From the NCBI RefSeq assembly GCF_024519315.1, contig NZ_JANIIC010000067.1, positions 1 to 56,157 on the forward strand: a stretch of 56,157 bases of DNA. The letters run 5' to 3'. The notes under the pieces were generated by a model. That model ran no database searches. It worked only from the letters and a program-made list of their open reading frames with translations, and was not told the DNA's origin. This DNA comes from Streptomyces malaysiensis subsp. samsunensis. Its GTDB lineage: Bacteria > Actinomycetota > Actinomycetes > Streptomycetales > Streptomycetaceae. How positions within the stretch are numbered: the first letter of the stretch is position 1; each line of letters begins with the position of its first letter. The position numbers and the translations under genes were made by a program. Below are positions 43,504 to 52,178 of the stretch, in pieces.

Positions 43504-44325
43504 ATGACCGTCCAGGACGTCGATCGGGTGAGCTTCGCCGAGGAGTGGGAGCGGTGGCACCGCACACATGAGCAGGCACTCGCCGACCCCCACGGCTTTC
43601 TCGCGATCACCAGCCTGCGCTGGCTGAGCCCCGAGCCGACCCGCTTCGAGGACGCCCCCGGCGCCTGGTCCAGCGGCCCGGAGGGGGTGGTGGTCGAGCT
43701 GGCCGACGGCGAGGAGCTGACGGTCGACGGCACGGCGGTGCACGGCCGGTACGTCTTCGGGACCATCGCCGAACGGGACAGCGTGTACGCGGGGTACGGC
43801 GACGCGGTGATCGAGATCGCGAAGCGCGGCGGCCATGACATCGTCCGCCCCCGCCACCCCGGCAACCCCCTCCGCACCGCCTTCACCCACACCCCCGCCT
43901 ACGCCCCCGACCCCCGCTGGGTGCGCGCCGGCCGCTACCTCCCGTTCGACGAGCCGCGCGCGATCACCGTGGGCGCCGCGGTGGAGGGACTGGAGCATGT
44001 CTACGACGCGCCCGGCCAGGTCGAGTTCGAACTGGCCGGCGAGACGTACCGGCTCACCGCCTTCAACGGCAAGCGGCCCGGCAGCCTGATGGTCCTCCTC
44101 ACCGACGCGACCTCGGGCGTGACCACGTACGCCGCCAACCGCTCCGTCCAGATCGACGCCCCCGACGACGCCGGCCGGGTCACCCTCGACTTCAACCGCG
44201 CCACCAACCTCCCCTGCGCCTACACCGACCTCGCGACGTGCCCCCTGCCACCCACCGAGAACCGCCTCCCGGTGGCGATCGAGGCGGGCGAACGGATCCC
44301 CCTGGAACGCGGCGGCCGCCCCTGA
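43504..44325 (+). CDS. DUF1684-domain protein
   Basis: 273 residues from ATG 43504, GAGGGAG upstream. Typical DUF1684 features are the early FLAITSLRWL, the central FNGKRPGSLMVLLTDATSG and the C-terminal signature DFNRATNLPCAYTDLATCPL then PPTENRLPVAIEAGE. The family is soluble, common in actinobacteria and proteobacteria, and of unknown biochemical role. It stands alone between tRNA genes. Confidence 0.9.
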   Translation: MTVQDVDRVSFAEEWERWHRTHEQALADPHGFLAITSLRWLSPEPTRFEDAPGAWSSGPEGVVVELADGEELTVDGTAVHGRYVFGTIAERDSVYAGYGDAVIEIAKRGGHDIVRPRHPGNPLRTAFTHTPAYAPDPRWVRAGRYLPFDEPRAITVGAAVEGLEHVYDAPGQVEFELAGETYRLTAFNGKRPGSLMVLLTDATSGVTTYAANRSVQIDAPDDAGRVTLDFNRATNLPCAYTDLATCPLPPTENRLPVAIEAGERIPLERGGRP

Positions 44326-44538
44326 CCCCGGCGAAAACCAGCACACCTCCGACCGGGGCGACCCCACCCGCTGAGCGGTCAGAACCCGGTCAGAGGTCTG
44401 ATACGCTGATCCAGCGACAACGACGCGGCGGAGAAAAATCAAGGCCCCGGTTCGAAGGTCGCGAGGAGTGCGAATCCACGAGGGAAATCCCGTTGGGAGC
44501 GCACCCCACATGTGCGAGACTCGTGCTCGTACACGCAA

Positions 44539-44613
44539 GGTCCTGTGGAGCAGTTTGGAGTGCTCGCCACCCTGTCAAGGTGGAGGCCGCGGGTTCAAAT
44601 CCCGTCAGGACCG
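44539..44613 (+). tRNA. tRNA-Asp (anticodon GUC)
   Basis: 75 nt. Acceptor GGTCCTG pairs with CAGGACC, discriminator G. Anticodon loop CTGTCAA. T-arm GGGTTCAAATCCC. Only 4 bases separate it from tRNA-Phe, so they are co-transcribed. Confidence 0.96.
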
Positions 44614-44617
44614 CTGC

Positions 44618-44691
44618 GGCTGGGTAGCTCAGTTGGTACGAGCGTCCGCCTGAAAAGCGGAAGGTCGCCGGTTCGACCCCGGCCCCAGCCA
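44618..44691 (+). tRNA. tRNA-Phe (anticodon GAA)
   Basis: 74 nt. Acceptor GGCTGGG pairs with CCCAGCC, discriminator A. Anticodon loop CTGAAAA. T-arm CGGTTCGACCCCG. The AICE integrase gene ends 106 bases downstream, so the 3' end of this tRNA is the likely attL. Confidence 0.96.
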
Positions 44692-44711
44692 CTGCAGCCC
44701 TCACCAGGGCA

Positions 44712-44744
44712 AAGCCCCCTCCCGGTCCGTCCGGCAGGGGGCTT
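44712..44744 (+). terminator. terminator of the tRNA-Asp/Phe transcript
   Basis: AAGCCCCCT (44712-44720) pairs perfectly with AGGGGGCTT (44736-44744), followed by a T/C-rich stretch. It lies in the probable attL region between tRNA-Phe and int. Confidence 0.75.
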
Positions 44745-44797
44745 CTTCATTGCCTGTGACGCCTACGGCTGACGCCAACGGCGCCGGATCACCGGAT

Positions 44798-46012
44798 CTA
44801 CGCCAACCGGTCCTCCAGGCGGCCGAGCGCCTTCCGCTGCTCATCGAGCGAGGCATGGGCGTAGACCTGCATGGTGACGCCATGATCGCTGTGCCCGGCG
44901 ATCTGCTGGACGACGTGCACCGGCACGCCAAGATCCAGCAGCAGCGTGATGCAGGTGTGGCGGAGATCATGGAAGCGCAGATCCAGGCCGAGCCGCTTCC
45001 GCACCGGGTCCCAGCTCCGGCGCAGGTTGTCCGGCTCATACGGAGTCCCGATCCGGGACGGGAAGACCAGCCCATTTTCCTGCCAGCCCATGCCGGCCGC
45101 CACCCGCTCCTGCGCCTGACGCTCCTGGTGGGCACGGAGCGCGGAGACCGCGAGGGGCGGGAGCGGGATGGTCCGCTCGGAAGACCGCGTCTTGGGGAGG
45201 ACAAGCCGCAGCTCTCCCCCGACGCGCTGGAGGTTGGTCAGCACGGTGAGGGTGCCCCGCTCCAGGTCCACAGCCGACCAGCGCAGGCCCAGCAGCTCGC
45301 CGCGCCGCATGCCGAGAAGCAGCGCCAGGACGTAGAGGGCGTGCAGGCGGTGATCCCGGAGTTCCTTGAGCACCAGCTTGGCCTGGGCGGGTGAGAGCCC
45401 CTTGCCGGTCCGGTAGGAGGGCGCCGGGCTCTTCACGAGCTTGGCGACGTTCCGCATGATCAGCTCCTCGCGTACGGCGTGCTCCAGGGCGTTCCGCAGC
45501 ACGGCGTGAATCGACTGGATCATGCGGGCCGACAGCTTGCGCTCACAGCAGCGGCGAGCGGCGCAGCACTGCGGCTTTGCCCGTTCCTTGTCCCAGCCGT
45601 GCTTGCAGCACTGGCACTCTTCGCGCACCCGGTTGAGCCAGACCCGGACCTCTTGGGCGCGCAGGTCGCGGAGCTTCCTGCTACCCAGGCCGGGGACCAG
45701 GTGGACGCGCACGACGCTTTCGTAGCCCTGGTACGTCTTGGGCCGCCGGTTGGGGGCGACCTCCTCAGCCAGCCAGTAGGCCAGGTACTCACCGAGGGTC
45801 GAATCTGTGTCGGGCAGGGGCACCCCCTTGTGATCTTGGGATTGGAGATCGATCAGCTTCCGGTGCACCTCCTCCCACGTCTCGCCGTACACGGACTTGC
45901 GCTTGCGGATGCCGGACGCCGTGATCACATACGCCCGGCCCTCGTAGCGGCCGTCCTTGCGCTTGATGATCGTTCCGGCCCCGTTGGGGTTGCGCTTGCG
46001 CTGGGATGGCAT
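44798..46012 (-). CDS. int: AICE tyrosine integrase
   Basis: 404 residues. An AP2-like arm-binding head (1-60: NGAGTIIKRKDGRYEGRAYV), SAM-like core-binding domain (about 70-185) and catalytic domain (190-400) with Arg in GMRRGELLGLRW, His/Arg in FHDLRHTC, HSDHG and Tyr in QVYAHA. A Cys-rich insert near 135-160 (CQCC ... CCAARRCCERK) looks like a zinc-binding loop and is seen in other actinobacterial integrases. It inserts the element into the tRNA. Its ATG overlaps the xis stop by one base (TGATG), so int and xis are coupled. Confidence 0.95.
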   Translation of the reverse strand: MPSQRKRNPNGAGTIIKRKDGRYEGRAYVITASGIRKRKSVYGETWEEVHRKLIDLQSQDHKGVPLPDTDSTLGEYLAYWLAEEVAPNRRPKTYQGYESVVRVHLVPGLGSRKLRDLRAQEVRVWLNRVREECQCCKHGWDKERAKPQCCAARRCCERKLSARMIQSIHAVLRNALEHAVREELIMRNVAKLVKSPAPSYRTGKGLSPAQAKLVLKELRDHRLHALYVLALLLGMRRGELLGLRWSAVDLERGTLTVLTNLQRVGGELRLVLPKTRSSERTIPLPPLAVSALRAHQERQAQERVAAGMGWQENGLVFPSRIGTPYEPDNLRRSWDPVRKRLGLDLRFHDLRHTCITLLLDLGVPVHVVQQIAGHSDHGVTMQVYAHASLDEQRKALGRLEDRLA

Positions 46013-46191
46013 CAGGCGGCCTCGGCAATCTGGTGGTCGATGAAGTCGCGGAGTGCGGCGGCCGGGACGCGCCGGGCGCGGCCGATCGTGATGGAGCGCA
46101 GGCGCCGAGACCGGATCAGGTCGTAGACCGTGGAACGGCCGATCTTGAGCCGGGCCATCACCTCCGGCACGGTGAGCAGTTCATCAGCCAT
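46012..46191 (-). CDS. xis: excisionase, MerR-like HTH (Xis)
   Basis: 59 residues from ATG 46191. Typical helix-turn-helix excisionase: LLTVPEVMARLKIGRSTVYD, then a wing RSRRLRSITIGRARRVP. It bends attachment-site DNA and directs the integrase toward excision. Its start overlaps the end of rep by 8 bases and its stop overlaps int by one, forming a rep-xis-int operon as in pSAM2. Confidence 0.92.
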   Translation of the reverse strand: MADELLTVPEVMARLKIGRSTVYDLIRSRRLRSITIGRARRVPAAALRDFIDHQIAEAA

Positions 46192-47479
46192 GGGTGGGTT
46201 CTCCTTCCGTTCCGGGAGCGGGGGTGATGGTGGCGGTCAGCCATTCCTCGGCGGGGGTAAGGCCGGTTCCGGCGTAGACCCAGTGGGCGAGGACCAGCGT
46301 GGTCTCGGCCGGGCTGGAGTCGGCGGCCGCAGCCTGAGCACGACGCCAGGCGGCGCGGGCGTCACGGAGGGCACCGAAGGTGGTGGAGTAGCGGCGGGAT
46401 TTGGTGGAGAAGTGGCCCCGGAAGCCGAGCATGTGAGCCCAGGCGCGGAGCCGGAGGTGTTCCAGGTCTTTGCGGGCGCCGAGGGCCCAAGCGGTGCGGA
46501 CGAGACGGCGGGCGTGCTCGCTGATGTCGAGCTGGGCGACTTCGGCGATGAGCCGTATCGGCCGGTCCAGGGCCCCCGTCGCGGTCTCGGCACCCTTGGT
46601 CGCGTACTTGGCGATGTACGCGGCCACGGCCCGGTCGGTCAGCTCCTGGCCGCCGCTGAAGTCGGCGCCCCGGATGGGCCGTACGTCGAGTTCGTCACCG
46701 AAGACAAAGGTGTACGCCCGGCCGTCGATGACCGGCCCGGCAACCTGTGCCTTGGGTGTAGCCGCCTCGATAGCGTCGGCCAGCAGCTCGACCGTGGCCC
46801 AGGCCGGAGGCGGGGTGTCGCCGCCATCGGGGCCGTCGATGCGGATCACGGCATGGAAGTGGACGGCGCCGCGCTTCTGGTACTCGGCGACCTTGGCAAA
46901 GGACAACCGGGCGTGCTCGCGGAAGGCCCGCTGAGTGAGCCCGGCCCGCCTGGCGACTTCCCGCCGCAGGTAGATCGAGAAGCGCCGCCACAGCAGGCCC
47001 GCGTGAGCGTTCCAGAGCACCGCGGATTCGTAGTCGTACCTGTCCGGGTTGAGCGGGGTACCAAGGGCGTCGTCCTCCTGGTCGTGGCGGATGCCGCACC
47101 GGCAGCGGCGGACCGTGCCAGCCGGACCGGTAGGCCGGTTGTGGACGGGGCCGAAGCTGGGCGCGGTGAAGGTGGCGAAGACGCGCGGGTGCGTGGCCAC
47201 GTCTTCCGGAGTGCCCTTCCCGCCGCGCAGTCCGGCGGTGATCAGGTGGAAGGTGTCACGGCGGTAGGTCTCGGCACAGGCCGCACAACGGGTGACGCGG
47301 CGGTTGTTGCAGCGGACCAGGAGATGCCCGGCGGGCAGTTCGGTGGAGTCCAGGTGATGAAGGATGCGGCCGATCTCGCCGGTGTCGCGGTCGAGGTGGT
47401 GTTCGGTGCGGTGGCCGTCGAGGCGGATGGGGTTGGTGCAGCCGCCAAGGCCGGAGAGCTGGCGGAGCAGTGCGGGCAT
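46184..47479 (-). CDS. repSA: rolling-circle replication initiator (RepSA-like)
   Basis: At least 431 residues. The N-terminal zinc-ribbon-like cysteines (RCAACAETYRR) and a second pair (RCRCGIRHD) precede the HUH metal motif GAVHFHAVIRID and the tyrosine helix VAAYIAKYATKGAE. RepSA nicks the double-strand origin and drives replication of the excised circle. ATG 47479 lacks a ribosome site. The same frame runs 21 codons further up to an AGAGGAGA at 47149-47156 offset (47549-47556 by sequence), spaced 4-5 bases from an ATC codon, so the true N-terminus may be longer. Confidence 0.88.
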   Translation of the reverse strand: MPALLRQLSGLGGCTNPIRLDGHRTEHHLDRDTGEIGRILHHLDSTELPAGHLLVRCNNRRVTRCAACAETYRRDTFHLITAGLRGGKGTPEDVATHPRVFATFTAPSFGPVHNRPTGPAGTVRRCRCGIRHDQEDDALGTPLNPDRYDYESAVLWNAHAGLLWRRFSIYLRREVARRAGLTQRAFREHARLSFAKVAEYQKRGAVHFHAVIRIDGPDGGDTPPPAWATVELLADAIEAATPKAQVAGPVIDGRAYTFVFGDELDVRPIRGADFSGGQELTDRAVAAYIAKYATKGAETATGALDRPIRLIAEVAQLDISEHARRLVRTAWALGARKDLEHLRLRAWAHMLGFRGHFSTKSRRYSTTFGALRDARAAWRRAQAAAADSSPAETTLVLAHWVYAGTGLTPAEEWLTATITPAPGTEGEPTHG

Positions 47480-47645
47480 GGTGCCCAGTGCTGCCAGGGT
47501 GCGGAGTTGGGGCAGCGGTGGCGGGGTGGTGCGGGTGATGATGGGGTCTCCTCTTTCGGCTCTTGGGTCGGGGAGGGGTTGGGCTGCCGGGGCGGCGGAT
47601 GCTTGGCGGTATCGAGGCCGCCCCGGCAGTCGTGTTCGAGCGGGA

Positions 47646-47942
47646 TCAGCGGCGGCGCTGGCTGGCCAGCAGCGAGCGCATGACCACGGCGGCCACGGCG
47701 ACGGAGACGGCCGTGACAGCGACAGCGGCCAGGAGCGCGGTCAGGACGATGCCGACCGTGACCACGGCGCCGACCGTTCCGGCGTTGAGACCGCTCAAGA
47801 CCCCGGCCGGGCGAGCCGGAGCGGGCGCGGTGGTGTGCTGGCAGGAGCAGGCCGTCGCGTGACCGTGCTGGGCCGCCGGGACGGCGGTGGGCACGTGGAC
47901 GATCGACGGCTTGGGGGCTTCGGGGTACTTCGGTCGGAACAC
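47646..47942 (-). CDS. small membrane protein of the AICE (spread-type)
   Basis: 98 residues from GTG 47942, GAGAGGAGA upstream. The soluble head (1-45, with HGHATACSCQH) precedes a long hydrophobic stretch (about 48-92) that can form one or two membrane helices, ending in basic residues. Position and size fit Spd proteins that help spread transferred DNA between mycelial compartments. An operator-like palindrome lies 19-34 bases upstream. Confidence 0.7.
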   Translation of the reverse strand: MFRPKYPEAPKPSIVHVPTAVPAAQHGHATACSCQHTTAPAPARPAGVLSGLNAGTVGAVVTVGIVLTALLAAVAVTAVSVAVAAVVMRSLLASQRRR

Positions 47943-47960
47943 TGCGATCTCCTCTCAGCT

Positions 47961-47976
47961 ACTCGTCTAGTCGTGT
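47961..47976. promoter_or_regulatory. KorSA-type operator candidate 1
   Basis: ACTCGTCTAGTCGTGT, matching the element's shared 16-mer ACTCGTCTATACGAGT at 11-12 positions. It overlaps the stop codon of the upstream gene and would control the segment leading to rep, xis and int. Confidence 0.5.
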
Positions 47977-48161
47977 TGCTCGTTGACGGAGTCGACGCCG
48001 GAGCGCGTACCGGACTCCACGGAGGGCGCAAGCCCGGTGTGGGCGAGCCAGAAGCCGAACAGCGCGATCACGACGGCGACCCACAGGCGGACGCCCATGA
48101 ACTTGATCGCGATCCAGGCGACGGCGCCCAGGACGAGAACCAAGGGCAGGCTGACGGTCAC
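47967..48161 (-). CDS. small two-helix membrane protein of the AICE
   Basis: 64 residues from GTG 48161, AAAGGAG about 7 bases upstream. Two adjacent membrane helices (about 3-18 and 22-41: SLPLVLVLGAVAWIAIKF, WVAVVIALFGFWLAH) are followed by a polar tail. It is probably another spread (Spd) protein. It is part of the leftward operon. Confidence 0.75.
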   Translation of the reverse strand: MTVSLPLVLVLGAVAWIAIKFMGVRLWVAVVIALFGFWLAHTGLAPSVESGTRSGVDSVNEQHD

Positions 48162-48174
48162 TGGCGATCTCCTT

Positions 48175-48360
48175 TCAGCGGATGGGGCAGCGGTGTGTAC
48201 GGGCGGCCAGCTCGGCGGCGGCGCGGGTGTCGTAGTCGGCGGAGAAGTCACACCGGGGAGCGGTGCACACGGCGGTGTGCTTCACCCGACCCCGCTGGTC
48301 GTTGGCGGTGCCGACGCGGACCGGCCCGATACGGGCGACGTTGCGGAAGCGGCGGAGCAT
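48175..48360 (-). CDS. mobile element transfer protein
   Basis: 61 residues from ATG 48360, AAGGAG 6 bases upstream. Basic head RRFRNVARIGPVRVGT, central CTAPRCDFSADYDTR with a Cys pair, and a final Cys, so a small zinc-binding fold is possible. I recall this family as the short 'mobile element transfer protein' of Streptomyces AICEs. Exact role unknown. Confidence 0.8.
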   Translation of the reverse strand: MLRRFRNVARIGPVRVGTANDQRGRVKHTAVCTAPRCDFSADYDTRAAAELAARTHRCPIR

Positions 48361-48371
48361 CGTGGACTCCT

Positions 48372-49145
48372 TCAGAGACGGGAGGCGATGGCGTCGGCCA
48401 ACGGCGCCGGGACGCCGAGGCGGGCGCGCAGGGTCTCGGGGTCGATGGGCGAGCCGGTACGGGCGTGGTGATCGTCGGCGAGCTTGCGCGCGTGGGCGAC
48501 AAGGGCGGGTGGCAACTTGACCGTTGCCGACGGTGGTACGGCCAAGTCGTCTATGGGGTCAGCTTGTTCATCGACAGCGGGTTGCGTGGCAGGAACTTCG
48601 CCACTGCGGCTATCGTTGGCTTCGCTTCGTGCACTCGGCTGGGTACCTGGCTGAGTGGTGCGGGTTTCGAGTGGATCGGCGACCGCGCCAGCCTGCCGCC
48701 TCGTGTGGGGGGTCCGCCTTATGGCGGGCGGTCGCCGGTCGCGTTCCTGCGGTGTCGTGCTGCCGTCTCTGTTGCTGAGCGGAGCACTCGTGTGGGCGAG
48801 GAGCGTGCCGCCGAGGAAGGCGACAGCGGGCCATCCGGCGACGAGGATGCGCAGCCAGTCCGGTACGTCGGCCAGGTCGAGCAGCCCGGCGGTGGCGACG
48901 TTCGCCCCGAGCGACGCGGCCAAAGCCACGACGAACCAGCACCAGCCCGCCGCCTTGGACGCCCCCGACCGGAGCCGCTTCCAGGCCGCGACGAGCAGCA
49001 GGTCGACGGAGACCGGGTATGCCCACGCCTTCCACCCGTCCTGCCCGGCCGCCGAGGCCAGGTCATGCAGGTGGGCGAAAGACAGCGCGGCAGCGATGAC
49101 CGCTTGCACCAACACCGCGTCAACCCGCGCCAGGTAAGCGCGCAT
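48372..49145 (-). CDS. DUF2637 membrane protein (SpdB-like)
   Basis: 257 residues from ATG 49145, AAGGAG 9 bases upstream; a TTG at 49154 sits on top of the ribosome site and is unlikely. Four membrane helices in the first 125 residues (AVIAAALSFAHLHDLA, SVDLLLVAAW, WFVVALAASLGANVATA, ILVAGWPAVAFLGG) are typical of DUF2637. The C-terminal half is soluble and disordered, with a helical end resembling an HTH (LRARLGVPAPLADAIASRL). These proteins accompany Tra in AICE transfer. Confidence 0.88.
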   Translation of the reverse strand: MRAYLARVDAVLVQAVIAAALSFAHLHDLASAAGQDGWKAWAYPVSVDLLLVAAWKRLRSGASKAAGWCWFVVALAASLGANVATAGLLDLADVPDWLRILVAGWPAVAFLGGTLLAHTSAPLSNRDGSTTPQERDRRPPAIRRTPHTRRQAGAVADPLETRTTQPGTQPSARSEANDSRSGEVPATQPAVDEQADPIDDLAVPPSATVKLPPALVAHARKLADDHHARTGSPIDPETLRARLGVPAPLADAIASRL

Positions 49146-49169
49146 GGGTGGCAACTCCTTCCGGTCCAG

Positions 49170-49379
49170 TCAGCCGTCTGCGGTGAGTTCATCGGCATGG
49201 GCGCGAGCAGCGGCGGCGACCTCAGCGGCCTGGGCGTCATCGGGCTGGGCAGCGGCGATGCGCTCCAAGAGGTCCGCTTTGCGGTTCATCAGCTCGGCGT
49301 TGCTTCCGACCCCGCGTGTGCGGAAGTCGGCCAGGTCGGCCAGGAGCGCGGAGACCTCGGAGATGGTGGGACGGGACAC
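49170..49379 (-). CDS. small helical protein of the AICE
   Basis: 69 residues from GTG 49379, AAAGGGAG upstream. Almost entirely alpha-helical, Ala/Asp/Arg-rich (AELMNRKADLLERIAAAQ). No known domain. It lies between tra and the DUF2637 gene in the same operon and may assist transfer or be a regulator. Confidence 0.65.
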   Translation of the reverse strand: MSRPTISEVSALLADLADFRTRGVGSNAELMNRKADLLERIAAAQPDDAQAAEVAAAARAHADELTADG

Positions 49380-49460
49380 AGGGGCTCCCTTTCGCTTTCA
49401 GGCATGGCGGGGGTAGGGACACGGCACGATGCGGTCGCACCAGCCGTCAGACGGGGTGGG

Positions 49461-50837
49461 TTACTCGGCAGCCGGAAGCGGCTTGAGCAGGGACGGCGGA
49501 GCGCTCACCGGAACGGCCGGCGCGTCCGGCCGGAACGGCTCCAGCGCGGGCATGTCCGGGACGAGATGGGCATGGTCGCGGCAGACGGCCGCAGCGTCAG
49601 CGAGTGAAAGATGGGGCGGACGGATGCGTGACCAGCCGCCGGACGTATCACCCGCGACCGCGAGACCGGGCCATTCGGGGGCGATGGCGCAGGCCGCGCC
49701 GACCGCTTCGGGGGCGATGTCGCCGAGCGCCATTTTGGCGGAGGCTTCATCGTTCACGCGGTGGCAGACCCGCCCGGTCAACTGCGCCCGCAGCATCGTC
49801 GCCCCCTTGCCCAACTCGGCGCCGAAGCGCTGCCCGCACACCTCGAGGTAGATGCCTGCCGCGCGGCCGAGTTGGGCGAGCCGGATGAGCTGGGTGACCA
49901 TCTCATCCCGCCGTTCCTCATCCTTCCGCGTGGCGACCAGGAACAGCTCGGCCACCTCGTCCACAACCAGCACCACCGGCACCGGCCGCTCCTCCTCCGG
50001 CAGCCCCCAGATGTCAGAAGTGATCTCCTCGTCCGGAGTGCTGGGCGCGATGCCCTGCCGAGCCTTGATCAGGTCGTACCGGTCCTCCATCAGCCCAACC
50101 AGCACAGGCAACAGCTCCGCCGCCTGCACAGGATCAGTAGCCAAGGCTGAGAGCCGTGGAGCGAACGGCGCCAGCTCGACACCCCGCTTGCAGTCGATCC
50201 CCACCAGCGCGACCGGTTGCCGAGCAAGCCCGGCGATGAGGTGCCGCAGGAACATCGACTTCCCCGACAACGTGGCACCCAGGGTGAGCTGATGCGGGAT
50301 GGCCCGGTAGTCCCGGACGAACGGCGTCGCGTCCTCCCGCAGCGCCACCGGCACCTTCAGGAAGCCGCCGCCGGTCTTGCGCGGCATCCGGACCTTCCGG
50401 AGCACGTCGAAGCCGATCAGCCGCAGTTCGACCACGCCCGGTTTGATCTCCTCCACGTAGGCGCCGTGAACGCCCCAGGCATGCCGCAGCCGCTCGCACG
50501 AGGCGGCCACGTCGGCGGGTTCCTGCCCCGGTGCCAGCCGCAGCCGGACCCGCAGCCCGGTCGACGTCGGACGGATCAGCCCCCGACGCGGAGGCACCGG
50601 CCGGACCTCCCGATGCGTGAACGCCTGCACCGCCCAGGCCCGCAGCCGCGACGGCGGAACGGTCAGCCCACACGCATCCATCACGGACCCATACGACCCC
50701 AGCAACCGGGCCGTCGAAATAGGCATCCCAACCGTCGACCAGTAGGCGGCCGGGTGCCGGGCCCGGAGGTAGGCGGCCCCGCCGACCGTAGCGGCGACCG
50801 GACCACCCACCTCCATCAGCGTCATCACGTCAGCCAT
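49461..50837 (-). CDS. traSA: FtsK/SpoIIIE-like DNA transfer protein (TraSA type)
   Basis: 458 residues. A membrane-proximal head (about 1-60) is followed by an FtsK-type ATPase with Walker A GATLSGKS (about 190) and Walker B VPVVLVVDEVAEL (about 290), then QRFGAELGKGATMLRAQLTG. Hexameric Tra proteins pump double-stranded DNA between mycelia, unlike type IV systems. Start ATG 50837, 5 bases after the stop of the upstream gene, so coupled. An ATG at codon 5 is an alternative. Confidence 0.9.
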   Translation of the reverse strand: MADVMTLMEVGGPVAATVGGAAYLRARHPAAYWSTVGMPISTARLLGSYGSVMDACGLTVPPSRLRAWAVQAFTHREVRPVPPRRGLIRPTSTGLRVRLRLAPGQEPADVAASCERLRHAWGVHGAYVEEIKPGVVELRLIGFDVLRKVRMPRKTGGGFLKVPVALREDATPFVRDYRAIPHQLTLGATLSGKSMFLRHLIAGLARQPVALVGIDCKRGVELAPFAPRLSALATDPVQAAELLPVLVGLMEDRYDLIKARQGIAPSTPDEEITSDIWGLPEEERPVPVVLVVDEVAELFLVATRKDEERRDEMVTQLIRLAQLGRAAGIYLEVCGQRFGAELGKGATMLRAQLTGRVCHRVNDEASAKMALGDIAPEAVGAACAIAPEWPGLAVAGDTSGGWSRIRPPHLSLADAAAVCRDHAHLVPDMPALEPFRPDAPAVPVSAPPSLLKPLPAAE

Positions 50838-50842
50838 CAGGC

Positions 50843-51193
50843 TCAGGCCCCCGCACCAACCGATATGGCGGCCGGGGCGATGGCCTCGGCCCGGAAGGCG
50901 ATCCCGTGACGCTGCTGCCCGTTGAACACGGACTCCCAGGGCCGGGCAATCAGACCGATCAGCGTGACCGGCGCCCCGAGCGCCAGCCCCTCCGTCACGC
51001 CGCTCTCCGGCAGAGTCACCTGAAGCAACGAGGGCTCCCCGCCGTCGATGTAGACGACGCCGAGCCGCATAAGCACCTCACCGCTCTGCGCGTCCTTGGC
51101 GATCTCGCCAGTCTGCCGGTCCTTCACCTTCGGCTCCGGCGCCTCAGTCAGCAGAACCGTGGCACCAGAGGTCTCAACTCGAATGGAACGCAA
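50843..51193 (-). CDS. conserved AICE protein upstream of tra
   Basis: 116 residues from TTG 51193, with AAGGAG 6 bases upstream. Predicted mostly beta (VLMRLGVVYIDGG, SLLQVTLPESG, APVTLIGLIARPW). This pattern could be an OB-like fold, and so a nucleic-acid-binding role, but that is a guess. It is the first gene of the leftward transfer operon, behind an operator-like site, and is commonly found directly before traSA in these elements. Confidence 0.75.
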   Translation of the reverse strand: MRSIRVETSGATVLLTEAPEPKVKDRQTGEIAKDAQSGEVLMRLGVVYIDGGEPSLLQVTLPESGVTEGLALGAPVTLIGLIARPWESVFNGQQRHGIAFRAEAIAPAAISVGAGA

Positions 51194-51225
51194 CTACTTC
51201 TCCTTCTCTCACGAACAACGCACCT

Positions 51226-51241
51226 AGTTGTGTAGATGAGT
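51226..51241. promoter_or_regulatory. KorSA-type operator candidate 2
   Basis: On the minus strand ACTCATCTACACAACT, 12 of 16 positions matching ACTCGTCTATACGAGT. It lies 33 bases upstream of the first transfer-operon gene. Confidence 0.5.
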
Positions 51242-51299
51242 TGCGGTCTTCGAACCCGAACGAGCGGGAACGGGGACCACCATGCCACACAGCTTGCCC

Positions 51300-51336
51300 A
51301 CTCGTCTATACGAGTAGTGCCTTCGTGTGTACGAGT
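51300..51336. promoter_or_regulatory. KorSA-type operator candidates 3 and 4 (tandem)
   Basis: ACTCGTCTATACGAGT (51300-51315), the best palindrome of the set, is followed 21 bp later by CTTCGTGTGTACGAGT (51321-51336). Two helical turns separate the centres, which fits cooperative binding in the transfer-operon promoter. Confidence 0.6.
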
Positions 51337-51376
51337 CAGAAGAAGCAGCCCGGGGCCACCACGCCCCGGCCGTGCG

Positions 51377-52162
51377 TCAGTTGGCAGGAAGCTGGTAGGC
51401 GAGGACGTACGCGTCGGCGGCCATCACGGTGTCACACACCTCCACCGCCCGCCCCTCAACGTCGTAGGCAGTCCGGACCAGATGGATCACCGGTACACCG
51501 GAGGCGAGCTGGAGCGTGCGCACCTCGGCAGGGGAGGGCATCCGGGCCCGGATCTCCTCGTCGAAGTGGTCCAGCCGGTGGCCCATCTCCTCCAGCCGGG
51601 CGTAGATCCCACCGGGGCCGGGGTTCGGCTGGGCAATCGGAGTGTTGCGCGCGAGGTCGAGCGGCAGATACGAGGTGGCGAACTCCACCGGCCGCCCATC
51701 CAGCAGGTAGCGCCGCCGCCGGGCCAGCACCTTACGAGGCGAACCCAGCCGGGCCGAGATGTCCTGCGACGGCCGCTCCTCCTTCACCTCGAGGTTGTCG
51801 ACCTCCGGGCGACTGCCCGCCGCCTCGGCCTCCACGGTGAAGGCGGCCTTCCCCTGATCCCGATGGCGCCGCGCGAACCGGTTCGAGGCCAGCCGCCGCA
51901 CGGGTGGCCGGGGCCGCACGAAAACCCCCTTGCCGTGCTCGGACACGGCCAGCCCCTCTTGCTGGAGCAGCGACAGAGCGTTGCGGACGGTCATGCGCGA
52001 GACGCCGAAGTGGTCGACCAGCTCAGTCTCGGAGGGCAGCTTGTCCCCCTCCCGGAAACGTCCCTTGTCGATCGCTTCCCGCAGCGCGTCAGCGATCTGC
52101 CGGAACACCGCCCGGTCGCTCGTCGGATCCAATACACCCAGAACGGAAGTCAGAGAAGGCAT
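51377..52162 (-). CDS. korSA: GntR-family repressor (KorSA-like)
   Basis: 261 residues from ATG 52162, AAAGGAG 9 bases upstream. The GntR winged helix (1-75) has LREAIDKGRFREGDKLPSET and HFGVSRMTVRNALSLLQQEG. A UTRA ligand domain (about 95-255) has GGIYARLEEMGHRLDHFDEE. KorSA in pSAM2 represses its own gene and the replication/transfer activator gene pra. No pra-like gene was recognised here, so this repressor may act directly on the operons. Operator-like sites lie before it and before both leftward operon segments. Confidence 0.9.
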   Translation of the reverse strand: MPSLTSVLGVLDPTSDRAVFRQIADALREAIDKGRFREGDKLPSETELVDHFGVSRMTVRNALSLLQQEGLAVSEHGKGVFVRPRPPVRRLASNRFARRHRDQGKAAFTVEAEAAGSRPEVDNLEVKEERPSQDISARLGSPRKVLARRRRYLLDGRPVEFATSYLPLDLARNTPIAQPNPGPGGIYARLEEMGHRLDHFDEEIRARMPSPAEVRTLQLASGVPVIHLVRTAYDVEGRAVEVCDTVMAADAYVLAYQLPAN

Positions 52163-52178
52163 GTGCACATACTCCTTT

